Shown: in pieces, positions 1 to 8,411 of the stretch | How positions within the stretch are numbered: position 1 is the stretch's first letter | How the letters are laid out: every line of letters begins with the position of its first letter | DNA from: Collibacillus ludicampi | GTDB taxonomy: Bacteria; Bacillota; Bacilli; Tumebacillales; BOQE01 | Direction of reading: 5' to 3' | Assembly (NCBI RefSeq): GCF_023705585.1 | Contig: NZ_BOQE01000001.1 | Coordinates: 2,109,001 to 2,173,000, forward strand | DNA: 64,000 nucleotides | Notes under the pieces: generated by a model | Told to the model about the DNA's origin: nothing | Databases searched by the model: none | Seen by the model: only the letters and a program-made list of their open reading frames with translations | Translations under genes and position numbers: made by a program

Positions 1-103
1 CAGAGTGCCTCCTCGTTAACGTGAAGAGTACGGGGGCTGGTGCCAATCATATCGTTTATCATCACCAATCTTATTGTACACGATGATTGATTGACTGTCT
101 GTT

Positions 104-1535
104 CACTAGTGTTGCATAAATTATAACTGAATTTTCTGCGTTTTAATCTAATGCTATTTTAACAAAATAAGGACAGAGAACGTTAAAGGTAGCCCCGCCC
201 ATTTGGTATAATATGTATATTCTAAAAAGAAAGGGTTCCGTTACTGTCCTGTATTCTGGCATGCCGATTCATTGCTGAGATCTCTTACCTTCGCCTTTTT
301 TTCGATGATCTATTGTACTTGAACCATTCTATGTAATCGCACCATAAGAAGGCCTTTAGACTTCGAAGCAACTCCAATAAGCTTTTGGTAGTTTGAATTT
401 GCATCTTCATTAGAATCATCAGACAATAGGTGATCAAAGCAAGATACACTTGGTTCCAAACCGCCGTTTCGGAGAGACCATAAAACGTTTTGATTCTCAA
501 ATGTTGTTTCATCCATTTAAAAAACAATTCGATTGCCCATCGTGTACGATATATGTCACTGATCTCTTCTGCTGACAAATCAAAACAGTTGGTAATAATT
601 CTTATGTCATTGCCCTGTGAATCCTTTGCCTCGACCAGTCGAAGTACGTGATCCATGGGCTTTTGAGGGGATCCTAGCAACACTTTTGTGTCCGCAAGGA
701 CAGGACTCTCATGAAGCACTTGAGATTCCAGAAGGTAGAACGTTGCATTGTCCTTCAAACGGGTAACAAAGCCTATTCCCCTACGGCAATAATCATCAAA
801 TTTCTTGTAATCGACATAACCACGATCAAACACATAGATGGCTTCCGAATCATCAATCAAGGAATCCATTTGTGTGATGTCATTAGGCTTCGCCGTCGTT
901 AGACGAATCTGTTCAGGATAGACTTCATCATGATCGACAAATGCCAAGCTCACGTGGATTTTTATTCCCGCTTTGGTTTTCCGAAAGCTCGCCCAGCGGT
1001 ATTTTGATAAACATAAACTGATCGTAGTTGAGTCTATGATTTTGTATGGCTTCCGCCCGGCAGGGTTAGCAGCCATGCATTGGATTTTTCCAACTAAAGA
1101 AAAAAACAGATGAGCGAGTAGATCGGTATCCACCTGACGGTGTTTCCGTGAAAGTTGCGAATAGCTGATGGAATCTAATTGCAAGAATTCTTGCATATGA
1201 GGATTCAAGATATCTGCCGCAACGGCACGTAAACTTTCACGTTTTTGCAAGATGGCGTGCAGAAATAACAGGACGTAAGATTTCGTAGTAAGCTTCTTAG
1301 CGTATTTATCTTGTTGGTTTTGATCTACTTTTTCTTGAAAATTACACTGAAAAAGTGGTTCAACCCATTTACCAAATGCCGAAAGTAGGGTATCCTTATC
1401 CTTGTCCATAAGTGTATTTCCTTTCAATGGATTTGGACAGGACTACCTGACCTCTCCATTGTAAAGGATTTTTTTATTTAAGAGATGAAAAAAATAATAG
1501 AAGAATATTCTGAATTAATTAATGCAACACTAGTG
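104..1535 (-). mobile_element. IS4-family insertion sequence, complete
   Basis: The element is 1432 bp and holds one transposase gene on the minus strand. Its ends are inverted repeats that begin CACTAGTGTTGCAT (104-117 on the plus strand, and the complement ending at 1535). Both ends are flanked by the same 9-bp sequence, CTGTCTGTT, at 95-103 and 1536-1544, which is a target-site duplication. Intact ends, intact duplication and an open transposase frame together suggest a recent, possibly still active, insertion. The joined flanks show no recognisable interrupted gene. Confidence 0.93.
285..1427 (-). CDS. IS4-family DDE transposase
   Basis: This 380-residue transposase fills the IS4 element. 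The N-terminal third resembles the DUF4372 region common in this family. The catalytic domain follows: a first Asp in IIDSTTISL (about residue 131), a second in FDRGYVDYKKFDDY, and the IS4 signature Y-R-x-RW-x-I-E-(6)-K near residue 290 that supplies the final Glu. The length is normal and the frame is uninterrupted, so the enzyme should be functional. It would excise and insert its own element by a cut-and-paste reaction. Confidence 0.93.
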   Translation of the reverse strand: MKGNTLMDKDKDTLLSAFGKWVEPLFQCNFQEKVDQNQQDKYAKKLTTKSYVLLFLHAILQKRESLRAVAADILNPHMQEFLQLDSISYSQLSRKHRQVDTDLLAHLFFSLVGKIQCMAANPAGRKPYKIIDSTTISLCLSKYRWASFRKTKAGIKIHVSLAFVDHDEVYPEQIRLTTAKPNDITQMDSLIDDSEAIYVFDRGYVDYKKFDDYCRRGIGFVTRLKDNATFYLLESQVLHESPVLADTKVLLGSPQKPMDHVLRLVEAKDSQGNDIRIITNCFDLSAEEISDIYRTRWAIELFFKWMKQHLRIKTFYGLSETAVWNQVYLALITYCLMILMKMQIQTTKSLLELLRSLKAFLWCDYIEWFKYNRSSKKRRR

Positions 1536-1681
1536 CTGTCTGTTAAGATTTCGTTAACTCATTTATATCTCTTAAAATTGTAATCGGTACGGTCAATCCG
1601 CCAAAAAGTGACTTAGAAATAAGCGCTGTAGCAGGGAAAATACGATAATACATTTTAACGAACATGTAAGCAGGGAAGTCC

Positions 1682-1906
1682 ATGAAAAAGTCTCGTATCT
1701 CTCGAATTCGCTGGTATATCGAACATCGGCTAGAATACTTGGAAAACAAGCAAAAGAAATTAAAAGCAATCGCGCAAGGAGATCACCCGGAACAAGTGGA
1801 AACCTCTCAGATTGACGCAATATTGCAATATGTAGAAAACAAGGGGAGGATTCAGGAACTTAAACATATCATTCGTCATATGGAGGAAAAAGGGGAAGAC
1901 TGGTAA
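1682..1906 (+). CDS. small charged helical protein, unknown
   Basis: This 74-residue frame has an ATG preceded by AGGGAAG at a workable distance. The product is highly charged (many Lys, Arg, Glu), has no membrane segment and looks like one or two amphipathic helices, possibly a coiled coil (YIEHRLEYLENKQKK, then a Gln/Glu-rich second helix). I recognise no family. It lies between the IS4 element and the conjugation fragment, so it may be a cargo or accessory gene of that mobile region. Its codon use is plausible, but a chance frame is not excluded. Confidence 0.4.
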   Translation: MKKSRISRIRWYIEHRLEYLENKQKKLKAIAQGDHPEQVETSQIDAILQYVENKGRIQELKHIIRHMEEKGEDW

Positions 1907-1994
1907 GGCAATCAACCTCATTTCTCTTTAATCGCCATTCAATCTGGAGAATATACTGAGAAAATTAATTGAGGTAAATTCTACTAAAAAATGG

Positions 1995-2000
1995 TATAAT
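1995..2000 (+). promoter_or_regulatory. candidate -10 box before the conjugation genes
   Basis: A perfect TATAAT lies about 170 bp upstream of the virB4-like gene. The only -35-like element, TTGAGG at 1969-1974, is 20 bp away, which is longer than ideal. This is a weak promoter candidate for the plus-strand conjugation genes. Confidence 0.3.
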
Positions 2001-2141
2001 TTCGTTCTGGATAAGAAGTACGGTGGTAGTAGCCACAGCGTAGCATGAGTAAAAAGGGGGCGCCTAATTCCTCTTGCGTTCGGTTACGCCGCAAACAAAG
2101 ACAAAAGTCCAATAAGACGATAAACCTTTCTTTTCTCCCCC

Positions 2142-2169
2142 TCCTCTGAAACAAGGAGAGGGGGTTTTT
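2142..2169 (+). promoter_or_regulatory. GC-rich hairpin overlapping the virB4 ribosome binding site
   Basis: A CCCCCTCCT-type arm and a GGAGAGGGGG arm form a stem followed directly by TTTTT and the GTG start of the virB4-like gene at 2172. The 3' arm contains the only plausible Shine-Dalgarno sequence. The same layout recurs at 4471-4502 before the next gene. It can act as a terminator or as a ribosome-site-hiding hairpin. Confidence 0.5.
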
Positions 2170-2171
2170 AT

Positions 2172-4459
2172 GTGCTACCAATCCTGTACATCGATGACAA
2201 TCTGATTTTTGATACTTCTGGCCAGGCCTATGCTGTATTCAAGGTGCAATCAGAACCGTATGCCTTTCAACCGCAACACATCAAACATCAGGTCATCGAT
2301 CGGGTGACGCGGGGGCTGATGAGCCTTTCCGGAGAGTTTTGGATTTTTCTCTTGTCCAAGCAATGGTCCGTAGATGAGATCCTGCGGGAGATGGGCCGAC
2401 AATCCAGAAACCCGGTTTGGCAGGAGCACCAGAAGGAAGTCCAGGACTATCTTCGGTACTATCTACCCTTCCACAGGGTCAACCTGATCGTTGTTCCACT
2501 CAACCGGCAGAGGATCACCATTGACCTCACTATGGACAACTGGAAAGACTGGTTCAAACAGGCTGCGGCCGGACTGATGGATGTGAAGAACCGATTTTTA
2601 ATGGGCCAAGAGATCATTCCGGAAGAACGTCTCGAAGCCGCAAGAAAGTCGACGGAGGAATGGCTTGCGGGCTCGCGGGGGTAAGACCTGGTTGAGACCG
2701 ACACGGACCGTACATATGGCTTTGTCCGATGTACGGATGATCGAGCGCCCGACGCACCTGGTCATTGAGCATCCGGAGGGGGCGAAATCCTACCAGACCT
2801 TTTTCGCCACAGTCTCCGTGCCTCAACCGATCCCAGAAAACCAGCCGACCGGCTTTGAATGGCTCTACGGGGTGCTGGAAAATACCCCGTTTCCTGTAGA
2901 CACAGCCATTCATGTGCGGGTGGAGGAGGCACACGAGGCCCTGGAACACCTGCGAAAGAAGAAAAAGACGGCTGAAGCGCAGTACAGGGAGTGGGTGGAC
3001 AACGACGAAGATGTACCATTGGAGCTGGAGGAAGACATGGCGGCCGTGGCTTCTCTTGAAAAGAAACTCCGATCGAGACAGACGCTTGTACATGCGGTGA
3101 CGGTGTTTTCGATTGGAGCATCTGATCCCAGAGAACTCAGGGACCGGACCGAGCGGTTTCAACAGATCGCAGGGACTTACCACACGCTGGTGAGGGCTCC
3201 CGGAGACATGAAGCGGATGTTTCAGGCCTTCTATCCGTTTGGGGAAGAACTGCCCACGAGCTGGGAGATCCCGATGGACCCCGGTGTGTTGGGAGCGGCT
3301 GTACCGTTTGGAACTCGATCGTTAGGGGACTCCATCGGGTTCTGGCTTGGCAGGCTCCGGAACAGGCGTCCGGTTTGGATGGACCCCCGACTGCCCATCC
3401 TGAGGAATATGACGAGCGCCATCTTGCTGGCGGGTACACTTGGCAGCGGAAAAAGTTATGCGGCGAAATACTTGGCTACGATGCTCCTAGCATGGGGAGC
3501 AAAGGCGTTTTACATTGACCCCAAGGGAGATACGGATGCCTTGGAGGAGTTGCCGTTTGATACGTTGATCTTGCGATTTACCGTGGATTCCAACACTCGA
3601 ATATCCCCTTTCCGCATCGGGAACGTGCAGGACGCACGGGCGATCATGGAGATCATTTTCAATCCGCTTGGTGACGACCATCGACAAATTGTCATCAACC
3701 AGGCCGTGGAACAAGTGTTAAAAGGAGATCAGTGGGACATGAGAGCATTTCACGCGGCGGTTCTGAGCATCTACGAGAACTCTCCGGAAGCCCTGGAACG
3801 GGAAGAAGCGAGGCTTGTGGCCGAGCGGGTGAGGCTGATGAAGGCACATGAGATCGGCAGACTGTTCTTTGGCCGTGACACTGGGGAGAATCTCTTCGAA
3901 CACGATCTCGTGGTTGCCATTGTCCGTGGACTGACTCTTCCGGACAAAACGGTACCCAAGGAGAAATGGACGGAGACTGAACGATATTCTGCTGCGATCC
4001 TATATGCCGTGGCTACACTAGGTCTGCGGCGTCTCATGGCTCTCCCCAAGTCGGTGGTGAAATGTCTGGCCATTGACGAAGCCTGGGTGTTGAGACGGTT
4101 TGAACAGGGGCAACGCCTGCTCAATGAGGCAATGCGTTTCTCGAGGGCCGAAAACCTGATCCCGATCATTGCCACTCAAAACGCGACAGACTTCCTGCCC
4201 AGGCCCGATGAAGAAGATTTAACCGGTCTCTTCGCCTGGAAAATCATGTTGCACCTGTAGCCAGGACCAAGTGGAAGCGGCCCTTCGTATTCTCGGCATG
4301 ACCGACGAAGATCCGCGGCATTGGACGAAACGGTTTGCTGATTATCGGGATGGACTCGGGCTGGCTCGTGACCCCGAAGGCCGGATCGGGGAGCTGAAGA
4401 TCGAGGTGTTACCAAAAGTGCTGGACCAATACTTTTCGAGCACGCCGAAAAGCGAATAA
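2172..4459 (+). pseudogene. VirB4/TraE-like conjugation ATPase, two frameshifts
   Basis: This is a VirB4-family type IV secretion ATPase, which powers DNA transfer at the inner face of the membrane. It is read in three pieces: 2172-2684 (N-terminal CagE/TrbE-like region), 2665-4260 (rest of that region plus the ATPase) and 4253-4459 (the end). The Walker A motif is GTLGSGKSYAAK (about 3433-3468), the Walker B region is CLAIDEAWVL (about 4066-4095), and ATQNATDF follows. The first shift is near 2665-2684 and the second near 4250-4258; restoring the frame gives a continuous family-like protein of about 760 residues. The GTG start at 2172 uses AGGGGG inside the hairpin above. It could be a decayed gene or two sequencing indels. 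The DNA is visibly GC-richer than the flanks, which suggests transfer. Confidence 0.82.
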
Positions 4460-4470
4460 TTTTTCTCTCG

Positions 4471-4502
4471 CCCCCCTTTCTAGATTGAAAGGGGGTTTTT
4501 TA
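4471..4502 (+). terminator. terminator-like hairpin overlapping the virB6 RBS
   Basis: CCCCCTTTC, TAGATT and GAAAGGGGG form a perfect 9-bp stem followed by TTTTTT, a textbook intrinsic terminator. The GTG start of the next gene lies only a few bases beyond (4505), and GAAAGGGGG is also its only Shine-Dalgarno-like sequence. The hairpin may therefore control both termination and translation. Confidence 0.65.
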
Positions 4503-4504
4503 TT

Positions 4505-5197
4505 GTGCGGCGTCGGATCACGTGGATCATGTTTTTGATTTTCGGGCTTGGAGTCGGAGGTGAATCTACGGTCTATGCGGCGGACCCGCTGCTAACCTCT
4601 CCCGATTTTGAGGAACCGTCCTATCCGATATCCAACTATACATGGGACGCGGATGGTTTCTTCGGAAGGTTTGATCCCTTATACGGGATGGCCAACGCGC
4701 TTTTTCTTATCGGGGTCTTTTTGATCCGGCTTTCGATGTGGGTTTTGAATCTGGGGTATGCCCCGTCGGAGTGGCTGGCCCCGTTTCAAGCGATCTCAAA
4801 TGCGATCCAGAAGAGTCACTTTTTGGACCACCTATGGCCCTTATTCGCCATCGTGGCTGGTTGGGTACTTCTCAAGGATCTGTATCAGCACAACATCCAG
4901 CGAATGATGCGGCGGGGCGTGATGTTTCTGATCGTCATGGTGTCCCTTCTCTTGTTCAAAAGTTTAGGGACCGTCCAGTACATCAAGATGGTCACGAGCG
5001 CCATCGATGCCTTGAGTTATGCGACGAGCGGCTGGGTGTTGACCTTGGATCAGCCGGTGGACCCGAATAAGCCCCAGTTGACACAGGCATCGAACAACAT
5101 CGACAAGGAAATCTGGAACCGTCTCGTGGATTATCCGTGGCAATTAGGGGAAATCGGAACACTTGGAAAAGTGCTAGGGAAAAAGGATGTAGAATAG
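4505..5197 (+). CDS. VirB6/TrbL-like conjugation membrane protein, N-terminal half
   Basis: This 230-residue protein has a signal peptide (FLIFGLGVGGESTVYAA, cleavage near residue 25), a short extracytoplasmic region and at least three hydrophobic segments (near residues 65-85, 110-125 and 135-160). The pattern fits the first half of the VirB6-like channel proteins of Gram-positive conjugative elements. It ends at a TAG (5195-5197), and the following gene is in the same reading frame and continues the expected family architecture. It is therefore either a separate polypeptide or half of a protein split by a stop codon. The GTG start uses the SD inside the preceding hairpin. Confidence 0.6.
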   Translation: MRRRITWIMFLIFGLGVGGESTVYAADPLLTSPDFEEPSYPISNYTWDADGFFGRFDPLYGMANALFLIGVFLIRLSMWVLNLGYAPSEWLAPFQAISNAIQKSHFLDHLWPLFAIVAGWVLLKDLYQHNIQRMMRRGVMFLIVMVSLLLFKSLGTVQYIKMVTSAIDALSYATSGWVLTLDQPVDPNKPQLTQASNNIDKEIWNRLVDYPWQLGEIGTLGKVLGKKDVE

Positions 5198-5221
5198 GTT
5201 CAGGGGATTGTCGGAGGGGAC

Positions 5222-7189
5222 ATGAGTGTCAGTGAAAGCACCCCGTGGCGGGATGTTCTCCTGCACCATGGAGTGGGCTCCGACAAGCGAAAAGATCTGG
5301 CAGCGATTTTGAACAGGGATGACCATCCCGATTCAAAAGCGGCCTTTGCTTCGCCTTATCGCCTGACCCTGGCCTTGTTTGCGTTGATTGCTCAACTGTG
5401 TGCGTTTGTTTACTTGATTACGTTGGGGGTCATGATGAACTTGGCCTATATCTTGTACCTGGCCGCGATGTTGGCGGGTATTGTCATTTTGCCTTTGGCG
5501 ATAATTCCGTGGGACTACAGCCATAGCCTGTTACGCTGGTGGGTCAAGGGACTGTCCGGTTCCATCGTGGTTCGTCTGGGGCTAAGTCTTTTCGTCGGAT
5601 TGACATTTTTGGCGGTAAAAATTTTCACGCCGAATGTGAATGCCAACGATGGCAGTGCGATCGGCAGTATGCTCTTGTACGCGGTCTTTTTCGTTTTCGC
5701 CTTATGGGTTTTGTCCCGCCTGTGGAAACGAATGCAACCGATACAGAGGCTGACAAGGGTTGCATCGGCTCCGCTCCCGGCCTTTGCGGGGAGCGGTGGC
5801 GGAGCCCATTCCAACAACCATATGCCTCCCTTGTCTCTTCCTGATGACGGAGATTCTTCTTCGCGCAGAATTGACCCGGATCGGCAGGGGAACAATGATC
5901 TCCCGGCGCTTCGTGAGATTTGGGGGAAAAGAAAGCCAGGTTTGGGCAAGGCGCTACGCAAAGCTGGATGGAAAGCCTTGCGCGGGGATATCGCAGGCGC
6001 GGCCGTTTCCCTGACAACAGAAGTGGCGAAAGAGATTGCGAAAGGAAGCGGAGAAACGCTTAAAGTGGCCGGAAAGGGATACTACGACATTTGGAAGGAC
6101 ACTGGCGGTGTCAGTGGGGAGTCCCTGAAAATCGCCAAAGACATGCTTTTAAAAGGCCGTCATTGGAAGAACAAACAGGCGGCGGACACTTTCCATCAAG
6201 CGGATGCAGCAACAGGCCAAGAAAACGAGGAACGAAGGAATTCCCGCCGTCCGATCGATCCGGATCGTTTGAACGTGGAGGGACAAACGCCAGAAACACA
6301 TGATGAGACCTATTGGAATTCCCTGTACCGGGAGGATCCCCGGCGGCCGTCGTCACAGGAAATTCCTGCCCCACGTGATGCAGAGGATTGGCAGAGTCTG
6401 TATCAGACCGAGCCGCAGATACGGTCTAAGAAGCAAGAGACAAATCAGGAACATGGGGCAACAGAGGCGGAACAGGGGGACCGGGGAGATCAGGCATCCA
6501 CGCCTTCTGCAGAAATGAACCAAGAGGCACCATCTGTTGGATCTCGTACATCCCGGTCTGGTATCCATCATGTGGTGACCGATGATCCGGCCCGTGCGGT
6601 GAACCCCGATGCCGACCAATCAGGGGTTGTGGAGCTGAGTCGACTGATGGGGACAGAGGAACATGTTCTCAAGCGACACGAGCCATCTCAACAGTTAGGG
6701 CAGAATGAACCTTCTGAAACGGATGACCGTAAACTGGGTGCTTCCGAACCGGTCCGTCAAAAGCGGGAGGAAGTTCCTAAGCCTGAAGAGGAACCGGCGG
6801 AGTGCAATGTCCAACGGATCAATGCAGATCGTCAAATGGTGCAAACCGACGACCATGAAGGAAACCTTTCAATTGCTGCTGAAAAATTGAGTAGAGTAGA
6901 TGAGTCACAAGATCACGTTCTGAGTGAGACATCTGTAGAAGCAGAAGCAACGGACTTGACAGAAAAACCTGCGGAAACCGAGGGAAGAAAGCAAGCACAT
7001 GAGGAAGAGCCGAAGACTGCCCCAAGAATTTGGCGTGAAAAGCCGGATACGGAGCCGGATCGGCCTGTATCCTCCCCATTCCGAAAGGCTCCGCCGTTGC
7101 TAAGTAGGATTGAGCAACGCAGTGAAACTGAAGAAACACCGGATCAGGCTTCTCGAATGAACCCAGATGATCCTAAGGTTACTCTTTAG
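5222..7189 (+). CDS. VirB6/TrbL-like conjugation membrane protein, C-terminal half with long charged tail
   Basis: This 655-residue protein starts with a soluble stretch (WRDVLLHH..., residues 8-40) like the cytoplasmic loop of VirB6-like proteins. Four to five membrane spans follow between about residues 45 and 165. The rest, about 480 residues, is a hydrophilic, Glu/Arg/Pro/Gln-rich tail of low complexity that probably lies in the cytoplasm and may be disordered. The ATG has a strong GGAGGGG ribosome site, so it can be translated independently. It is in frame with the upstream gene across a TAG and 24 bases. I infer a mating-channel component that partners with the VirB4-like ATPase. Confidence 0.6.
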   Translation: MSVSESTPWRDVLLHHGVGSDKRKDLAAILNRDDHPDSKAAFASPYRLTLALFALIAQLCAFVYLITLGVMMNLAYILYLAAMLAGIVILPLAIIPWDYSHSLLRWWVKGLSGSIVVRLGLSLFVGLTFLAVKIFTPNVNANDGSAIGSMLLYAVFFVFALWVLSRLWKRMQPIQRLTRVASAPLPAFAGSGGGAHSNNHMPPLSLPDDGDSSSRRIDPDRQGNNDLPALREIWGKRKPGLGKALRKAGWKALRGDIAGAAVSLTTEVAKEIAKGSGETLKVAGKGYYDIWKDTGGVSGESLKIAKDMLLKGRHWKNKQAADTFHQADAATGQENEERRNSRRPIDPDRLNVEGQTPETHDETYWNSLYREDPRRPSSQEIPAPRDAEDWQSLYQTEPQIRSKKQETNQEHGATEAEQGDRGDQASTPSAEMNQEAPSVGSRTSRSGIHHVVTDDPARAVNPDADQSGVVELSRLMGTEEHVLKRHEPSQQLGQNEPSETDDRKLGASEPVRQKREEVPKPEEEPAECNVQRINADRQMVQTDDHEGNLSIAAEKLSRVDESQDHVLSETSVEAEATDLTEKPAETEGRKQAHEEEPKTAPRIWREKPDTEPDRPVSSPFRKAPPLLSRIEQRSETEETPDQASRMNPDDPKVTL

Positions 7190-7265
7190 TAAGCAGGCAA
7201 CCGTGGATAAGGTTGCCTTTTTTTGTCGTTCGAAAGTATACTATAGACAAAAGGAGAGATGTTCG

Positions 7266-7682
7266 GTGGATAAAAAAGAACTGCGGGTGAGCGGGGAATA
7301 CCTTCGCGAACTGCGCCAAAAGAAAGGGTTAACTCTGGACCAGGCGGCAGAAGTCGTCGGGTGTTCCACAGGATACTTGAGTCACATTGAAAGGGGAAGT
7401 AAAAGGAACCCGAGTTATAAAGTTATCGTTGGCTTGGCGAAGCTATACGGTCTCTCTGTGGAGGATCTTATCGGAGAAGTCGCACCACCCATCCATACCG
7501 TGGACCTTATCGAGCAACTGTATAAGGCGGATTTCGTTTTATACGAAGGCCGCGAGATCGACGTCCGTGACGATTTTGTGGCAGAACGAATCGAGACGGG
7601 TATTCGGATGGGGATCTTATGGGCTTTGGATTTGATTGAGCAACGGAAAAAGGAAGAGGAGGACAGGAGGAGGCGGAGATGA
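7266..7682 (+). CDS. XRE-family HTH regulator
   Basis: This 138-residue protein carries a Cro/CI-type helix-turn-helix at residues 8-64 (LRELRQKKGLTLDQAAEVVG...YLSHIERG), typical of repressors in integrative and conjugative elements. The C-terminal half (residues 70-125) is helical and ends in a basic run of Glu, Lys and Arg. The GTG start at 7266 is chosen because AAGGAGAG lies 8-10 bases upstream; the frame opens further upstream but without a ribosome site. It overlaps the next gene by 4 bp (ATGA). I infer a regulator of the conjugation module. I do not know its target. Confidence 0.8.
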   Translation: MDKKELRVSGEYLRELRQKKGLTLDQAAEVVGCSTGYLSHIERGSKRNPSYKVIVGLAKLYGLSVEDLIGEVAPPIHTVDLIEQLYKADFVLYEGREIDVRDDFVAERIETGIRMGILWALDLIEQRKKEEEDRRRRR

Positions 7683-7972
7683 TCAACGTATTTGTTTATG
7701 GCACATTGCTTACGGGAGAGCGGAACCATCGGGTGGCGGAACCGTATATTTGCAGTGTACAGCCAGGGCGAGTGCGTGGCCGTCTGTATGATGTCGGGGT
7801 GTTCTCGGCGTTGGTGCTGGATGAAACGGACCGGGGGATTGAAGGGGAATGGTTCGATCTGGAGGAGGAAGGACTTTCGGTTCTGGATCGGCTGGAAGGC
7901 TATCATGGCCCTTACAGCATCGACCATTCCGGTTTTAAACCTGGTGCAAAGCTGAAAGAACTTGTACATTGA
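7679..7972 (+). pseudogene. gamma-glutamylcyclotransferase-like protein, truncated at the C terminus
   Basis: The N-terminal 80 residues match the GGCT/AIG2-like fold: the VFVYGTLLTGERNH start, the GRLYDVGVFSALVLDE strand region and the LDRLEGYHGP segment. Family members continue for about 40 more residues after this point with a conserved Tyr and further strands. Here the sequence diverges after residue about 80 and stops at 97, so the 3' end has been lost. The break coincides with the end of the GC-rich conjugation block, so it probably marks a recombination junction near 7915-7970. The gene overlaps the XRE gene by 4 bp. A short intact variant is possible but less likely. Confidence 0.6.
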
Positions 7973-8031
7973 GAATAACGAATGAAACTGAAGACATCCA
8001 TGATTTAGACGGAGGTCTCAGACGGCAGACA

Positions 8032-8071
8032 AAACTCCCTCTCTACCATATCAGTAGAGGGAGTTTGTTCT
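8032..8071 (+). terminator. hairpin after the truncated GGCT-like gene
   Basis: AAACTCCCTCT (8032-8042) pairs perfectly with AGAGGGAGTTT (8056-8066). The T-run is short (TTTGTT), so it is a moderate terminator candidate. Confidence 0.55.
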
Positions 8072-8097
8072 GTATATATACAAAACTGAAACGCAGC

Positions 8098-8325
8098 TTA
8101 AGGGCATTCCGCCCAGTCGGATTTCCATAGCCAATTAGCTGATTTTTTAAATTCATGAAAAAGAAATACGAGCATCGCCTGCACTGACACTTTTTGAAAT
8201 CCCCAAAAAGTGGTCCAACGAAAACCATGCTTGTAAATCCGCAAACACACGATCAATTCTTCGGCCTATGGCTTGCGAAGCATACGGACACCTCTTACCA
8301 AAATAAATCTGTGTGACTATTCGAC
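8098..8325 (-). pseudogene. transposase C-terminal remnant
   Basis: Read on the minus strand, two frames together give a transposase-like C-terminus. The first frame reads RRIDRVFADLQAWFSLDHFLG, like the IERVFG-LK-WFGL region of IS5/IS1182-type transposases. After a frameshift near 8185-8195 it continues FQKVSVQAMLVFLFHEFKKSANW and ends at a stop at 8098. No start, no DDE residues and no terminal repeats remain. I assign it by motif resemblance only. Confidence 0.5.
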
Positions 8326-8370
8326 AAAAAAGCGTGTAGACCTTGTACTTTAGGTACTTTGTCTACACGC
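8325..8370 (-). terminator. intrinsic terminator of the SLH gene
   Basis: GCGTGTAGAC (8332-8341) pairs with GTCTACACGC (8361-8370). On the minus strand a run of six T follows. It lies 40 bp after the SLH gene stop. Confidence 0.85.
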
Positions 8371-8411
8371 TGAAGCCATAACATGACGTATGACTTATTT
8401 ATCAATTCCTA

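Larger units (their letters stand above)
7973..8411. other. gene-free junction with decayed sequence
   Basis: There is no intact gene here. The stretch holds a bidirectional-type hairpin (8032-8066), a decayed transposase end on the minus strand (8098-about 8325) and the terminator of the SLH gene (8325-8370). It separates the mobile region from the envelope genes. Confidence 0.7.
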
